Positions 45,328 to 48,477 of a stretch of DNA of 48,477 bases are shown piece after piece. This DNA is from Acidobacteriaceae bacterium. Lineage in GTDB: Bacteria; Acidobacteriota; Terriglobia; Terriglobales; Acidobacteriaceae. The position numbers were made by a program, and so were the translations under genes. The stretch lies in the NCBI GenBank assembly GCA_030038195.1, contig JASHPJ010000109.1:1-48477 (forward strand). Direction: 5' to 3'. Under the pieces are notes generated by a model. The model was not told the DNA's origin. It ran no database searches and worked only from the letters and a program-made list of their open reading frames with translations. How positions within the stretch are numbered: the stretch's first letter is position 1; every line of letters starts with the position of its first letter.

Positions 45328-46854
45328 ATGACCGTCATCCGGCAGGAGGATTTCATCGCCAGCGTTGCAGGTGCGCTGCAGTACATCAGCTACTACCATC
45401 CCGTCGACTACATCACCTCGCTGGCCAAAGCCTATGAGCGCGAGCAGTCGCCGGCCGCGCGCGACGCCATGGCCCAGATCCTCATCAACAGCCGCATGTG
45501 CGCCGAGGGCCATCGCCCCATCTGCCAGGACACGGGCATCGTAACGGCGTTCCTCAAGGTCGGCATGGACGTCCGCTTCGAGGCCGCGCCCGGCAACCCC
45601 GCTATGGATATTCAGGAGATGGTGGATGAAGGCGTGCGCCGCGCCTATCTCGATCCGGACAACGTGCTGCGCGCCTCTATCCTGGCCGACCCTGCCGGCG
45701 CGCGCAAAAACACCAAGGACAACACGCCCGCCTGCATCAGCGTCGAGCTGGTCAAAGGCAACACGGTCGAGATCACCGTGGCCGCCAAGGGCGGAGGGTC
45801 TGAGGCGAAGTCGAAGTTCGTTATGCTCAACCCCTCCGACTCGATCGTCGAATGGGTGCTCAAGACCGTGCCCACCATGGGCGCGGGATGGTGCCCGCCC
45901 GGCATGCTTGGCATCGGCATCGGCGGCACGGCGGAGAAGGCCATGCTGCTGGCCAAGCAGTCGCTCATGGACCCTATCGATATCCAGGAGCTCATCGCAC
46001 GCGGCCCCAGGACCACCGCGGAGAAGCTGCGCGTCGAGCTTTACGACAAGGTCAATCGCCTCGGCATCGGCGCGCAGGGACTCGGCGGCCTTACCACCGT
46101 GCTTGACGTGAAGGTGCTTGACTGCCCGACTCACGCCGCCAATCTTCCCGTGGCGATGATCCCCAACTGCGCGGCCACACGCCACGCGCACATCGTGCTC
46201 GACGGCTCCGGCCCCGTCTATCTCGATCCGCCTTCGCTGGAAGACTGGCCCGAACTCACTTATGACGTCTCCGGCGCGCGCCACGTTAACCTCGACACCA
46301 TCACGCGCGAAGAAGCCGCCACGTGGAAGCCCGGCGAAGTGCTGCTGCTCAACGGCAAGCTGCTCACCGGCCGCGACGCCGCGCATTTACGAATCGTGAC
46401 CATGCTCAACCGCGGCGAAAAGCTCCCCGTCGACTTCACTGGTCGCTTCATCTACTACGTCGGCCCCGTCGACCCGGTGCGCGAAGAAGTGGTTGGCCCT
46501 GCCGGTCCCACCACCGCCACACGCATGGACAAGTTCACCCGCCAGATGCTCGCGCAGACCGGTCTGCTCGGCATGATCGGCAAAGCCGAGCGCGGCCCCG
46601 CGGCCATCGACGCCATCAGGGAGTTCGGTGCCGTGTATCTGATGGCCGTCGGCGGCGCGGCGTACCTGGTGGCCAAAGCCATCCGCGGCTCACGCCTGCT
46701 GGCCTTTGAAGACCTGGACATGGAAGCTATCTACGAGTTCGACGTTCACGAGATGCCAGTAACTGTGGCCGTAGACAGCAAAGGCACCAGCGTCCACCAG
46801 ACCGGCCCCGCCGAATGGCAAAAGCGCATCGCCGGCGTTCCGATTTTGCAGTAA
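45328..46854 (+). CDS. Class I fumarate hydratase ([4Fe-4S], FumA/FumB type)
   Basis: This 508-residue protein interconverts fumarate and malate using an oxygen-sensitive [4Fe-4S] cluster. Likely cluster ligands are C66 (RPICQDTG), C189 (GAGWCPPGM) and C281 (IPNCAATRHAH), matching the three cysteines of E. coli FumA. The beta-domain motif GPTTATRMDKFTRQML is near the C-terminus, and GGLTTVLDVKVLD is present. I set the start at the ATG with GAGGGAG 8 nt upstream; an open extension back into the vapC end is not used. Close tartrate-type dehydratases cannot be fully excluded, but the single fused chain favours fumarase. Confidence 0.93.
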   Translation: MTVIRQEDFIASVAGALQYISYYHPVDYITSLAKAYEREQSPAARDAMAQILINSRMCAEGHRPICQDTGIVTAFLKVGMDVRFEAAPGNPAMDIQEMVDEGVRRAYLDPDNVLRASILADPAGARKNTKDNTPACISVELVKGNTVEITVAAKGGGSEAKSKFVMLNPSDSIVEWVLKTVPTMGAGWCPPGMLGIGIGGTAEKAMLLAKQSLMDPIDIQELIARGPRTTAEKLRVELYDKVNRLGIGAQGLGGLTTVLDVKVLDCPTHAANLPVAMIPNCAATRHAHIVLDGSGPVYLDPPSLEDWPELTYDVSGARHVNLDTITREEAATWKPGEVLLLNGKLLTGRDAAHLRIVTMLNRGEKLPVDFTGRFIYYVGPVDPVREEVVGPAGPTTATRMDKFTRQMLAQTGLLGMIGKAERGPAAIDAIREFGAVYLMAVGGAAYLVAKAIRGSRLLAFEDLDMEAIYEFDVHEMPVTVAVDSKGTSVHQTGPAEWQKRIAGVPILQ

Positions 46855-46865
46855 GTGTGCGGCGG

Positions 46866-46935
46866 TTCAAAGCTGTGCCATCTCCGGTCTCATCCGCCGC
46901 GGCAGATGAGAGCAGATGAAATCGGTGACACCCGG
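46866..46935. repeat. Small palindrome downstream of fumarase
   Basis: GTCTCATC-CGCCGCGGCA-GATGAGAGC forms a hairpin between the convergent fumarase and orphan genes. Its ends (TGTGCCATC and GGTGACACC) are GC-rich and may belong to the GGGTGCCCC family, but the match is weak. There is no T-tract. Confidence 0.4.
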
Positions 46936-46942
46936 CCAGCAT

Positions 46943-47881
46943 CTACTTTTCGCAATCCTCTTGATAATCTTCGTCGGACGGTAGGGTGTCGTCCTCCAGG
47001 ATCACCAGCACATCTTTGCTGAAGGAAGGCTTCGGTCCAGGGCTCATGAGCAATGCCTGGAACTGATTGCAGAGGATTGCGTTAAACTGCTGAAAGCCGA
47101 ATGCCTGCTGTGCAGACATATCGGCCAGAGTCTTGCAGTTGTTCCAGTCCTTCTTGTTGCGCGCGCTCGAGTAGTCACAAGCGATGGAACTGGCATGCGC
47201 CCTCAGCCAGCCTGTTTTCTCATCAGCAAAGTTGCCAAGTTGTTCCAGCGATCCGTCCCAGATGGACATACCGATGAACCGGCCCAGCTCGAGCCAGAAT
47301 CCTTGCAGATCGTTGGTATCTGTGTTCAGATGCCGCCGGATGATCTCGCGCAGATGACTGTGCCATGTGGGCATTCCCCCCTGGCGTGCCGTCATTTTAT
47401 TTTTGTTCGAGTCATAACAGTACAACGCTCCCACATGTGCCTGCAGATCGGCGATCTGTGAAACGGTTTTTCCCGCTTGGAGCTTGGGTGCGTTGGCGTA
47501 GATCGCCTTGCCGTCGATTTGATTGATCTTTACCGTTTTGCGAATGCGTCCGCGGTAGATGAGCCAAATGCATGGCGTGCGCAGTATTTCCGTCCCGATC
47601 AGCCAGCGCACGTCTTCCCATCCGGCGGCCATCGAGAGCATGTAAGGCATCATGTTGGTCGGAATCCACTCGTGCTTGCCCGATATCGTCTGGCCCACGC
47701 GTTTGCTGTTTGCCTTATCCCGCCATTTGCGGTCGATATCCTGCCGATTTACCTCGTCTTTGTAATATCCGAGAAAGGTTTTAAGCCGGGTAAAGTCGCC
47801 TCTCGTGGCGTCTTGTCCAATCCTGTTCAGCAAGTTAGCCATCGAGCCATTGTGTTCTGCGATAAATTCTTTCCATGGCAT
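46943..47881 (-). CDS. Orphan hypothetical protein
   Basis: This 312-residue protein has a good Shine-Dalgarno (GAGG and AGAG, about 8 nt before the ATG) and coding-like composition, but no family I recognise. It has no signal peptide or membrane helix. Visible features are a helical N-terminus, a basic segment IYRGRIRKTVKINQIDGKAI in the middle, conserved-looking aromatic clusters (GFWLELGRFIGMSIWDGSLE) and an acidic C-terminal tail (ILEDDTLPSDEDYQEDCEK). The GC content is lower than the flanking genes, which fits recent acquisition. It could be part of an uncharacterised accessory or defence function, but nothing in it says so directly. Confidence 0.75.
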   Translation of the reverse strand: MPWKEFIAEHNGSMANLLNRIGQDATRGDFTRLKTFLGYYKDEVNRQDIDRKWRDKANSKRVGQTISGKHEWIPTNMMPYMLSMAAGWEDVRWLIGTEILRTPCIWLIYRGRIRKTVKINQIDGKAIYANAPKLQAGKTVSQIADLQAHVGALYCYDSNKNKMTARQGGMPTWHSHLREIIRRHLNTDTNDLQGFWLELGRFIGMSIWDGSLEQLGNFADEKTGWLRAHASSIACDYSSARNKKDWNNCKTLADMSAQQAFGFQQFNAILCNQFQALLMSPGPKPSFSKDVLVILEDDTLPSDEDYQEDCEK

Positions 47882-48288
47882 AAGCGTTTCTCTTCCTCAT
47901 GATGTGCGATGTTCTGGGGCTGCAACTACCAGACGCAATTAACAAGGGGGAACCGTGGCCGGGCAATCTTTCGTTTTATCTGTTGGCAGCACCGCGCCAG
48001 CATCGCATGGCTTGCTAAAACTACAGGCTAGCCATCATAGCAGACATTGTGCAAAGAAAAGCGGCAGCATTCGGCTTGCTATTCATCCTGGGAATGCATC
48101 CCCGCCTCGAAACTTGCTAACTCGGCTAACCCACCTGACTTGCTGACTCCTCAATCACCCCATCCAGCCCTGTATGAGCCCATTAACCGAGTCGATTCCT
48201 GCTGCAGCAGGTGGGAAGAATCTCGGTTCGACAGTCCTACACTCGCTTCAGCAACGCTGCAACTGGTGGATGGAAAGCAGGGAATCGG
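47882..48288. other. Intergenic region upstream of the right-edge hydrolase
   Basis: This 407-bp region has mixed composition. It contains a perfect 14-bp palindrome CCTGCTGCAGCAGG at 48198-48211. A possible 63-codon frame from a GTG at 47955 has AAGGGGG 4 nt before it, but its content is not convincing. No RNA gene was recognised. Confidence 0.45.
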
Positions 48289-48477
48289 ATGAAGCTTTGT
48301 CGTTTTGCTCTCGTGATTGTGTTCGTGTGTGACGTTCTGAATGCGCAGACGGCCTGGCAGCCCTTGCCCGGTCACACACAAGTCCCGATATGGTCTGGCG
48401 CAGCGCCCGATGCGCGTCCCGCCAAAGGCCTGGAGACTGCAACGACTGCCGGCAACCTGGTCGCTGGCAAGCCGTGG
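48289..48477 (+). CDS. Secreted alpha/beta hydrolase (acetyl-xylan-esterase-like), 5' part
   Basis: 63 codons are visible before the window ends. The protein starts MKLCRFALVIVFVCDVLNAQ, a signal peptide, followed by TAWQPLPGHTQVPIWSGAAP and DARPAKGLETATT, then NLVAGKPW. This opening (W-x-P-x-P-G-H-x-Q-x-x-I-W-P/S-G) is what I recall from exported acidobacterial alpha/beta hydrolases of the BD-FAE/acetyl-xylan-esterase-like type. The catalytic domain lies outside the window. A weak AGGGAA lies before the ATG. Confidence 0.7.
   Translation, partial: MKLCRFALVIVFVCDVLNAQTAWQPLPGHTQVPIWSGAAPDARPAKGLETATTAGNLVAGKPW

Noticed and set aside
47955..48146. 63-codon frame from a GTG with AAGGGGG upstream
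   Set aside because: The amino-acid content is not protein-like beyond the start and there is no family match; kept only as a remark in the intergenic entry.

Overview
This is a GC-rich bacterial chromosome segment, most likely from an acidobacterium of the Terriglobales/Acidobacteriaceae type. That placement is inferred from gene content rather than a marker gene. The clues are an unusually long pyruvate:ferredoxin oxidoreductase, a prpBCD set, an Ig-plus-trypsin-like lipoprotein, a small 'MARGWESKSVE' protein, a BlaI/M56 pair, many TTG/GTG starts and several families of dispersed intergenic palindromes. No rRNA, tRNA, CRISPR array or replication origin was recognised. Most of the window is ordinary housekeeping and metabolic chromosome, interrupted by small accessory islets.

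Layout. 1-450: the 5' end of an IS5-family transposase abutting a 136-bp palindromic repeat. 450-14.2 kb: a TonB-like protein, a sugar-dehydrogenase-like SDR, a 1567-residue pyruvate:ferredoxin oxidoreductase, a secreted hypothetical, an M1-type peptidase and the methylcitrate genes prpB-prpC-prpD for propionyl-CoA disposal. 14.3-17.9 kb: DUF2911 protein, zinc-ribbon protein and MutS2. 17.9-18.97 kb: an islet with a GIY-YIG endonuclease gene bracketed by inverted REP-like repeats, a lower-GC PD-(D/E)XK-like protein and a strong terminator. 19-22.4 kb: ClpB and Hsp20, which form a proteostasis pair. 22.4-26.9 kb: a phosphatase remnant, a TSUP permease, a DUF971 protein, a Tat-exported GH29 alpha-L-fucosidase and UppP. 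27.1-28.4 kb: a three-gene ArsR-SRPBCC-DUF1801 operon behind a perfect 26-bp operator palindrome. 28.5-35.1 kb: a second large palindromic repeat, three oxidoreductases, a small hypothetical, a secreted esterase and an AAA+ ATPase with an N-terminal GspE/MshE-like domain. 35.4-41.5 kb: a lipoprotein protease, the M56/BlaI pair and a papain/NlpC-like protein. 41.5-44.5 kb: a histidine kinase and a YpdA-like reductase. 44.5-46.9 kb: VapBC and class I fumarase. 46.9-48.5 kb: an orphan lower-GC gene and the start of a secreted hydrolase.

How the genes work together. PrpBCD turns propionyl-CoA plus oxaloacetate into pyruvate and succinate; PFOR can oxidise pyruvate, and fumarase handles the C4 side of the TCA cycle. 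The secreted fucosidase, esterases and peptidases, the TonB protein and the UppP envelope gene suggest a degrader of complex organic matter. The most noteworthy candidate system is the GIY-YIG gene inside inverted copies of the GTCATCCTGAGCG repeat. The same repeat core forms the centre of two larger palindromes elsewhere in the window. This resembles the REP/RAYT arrangement, but with a different nuclease fold.
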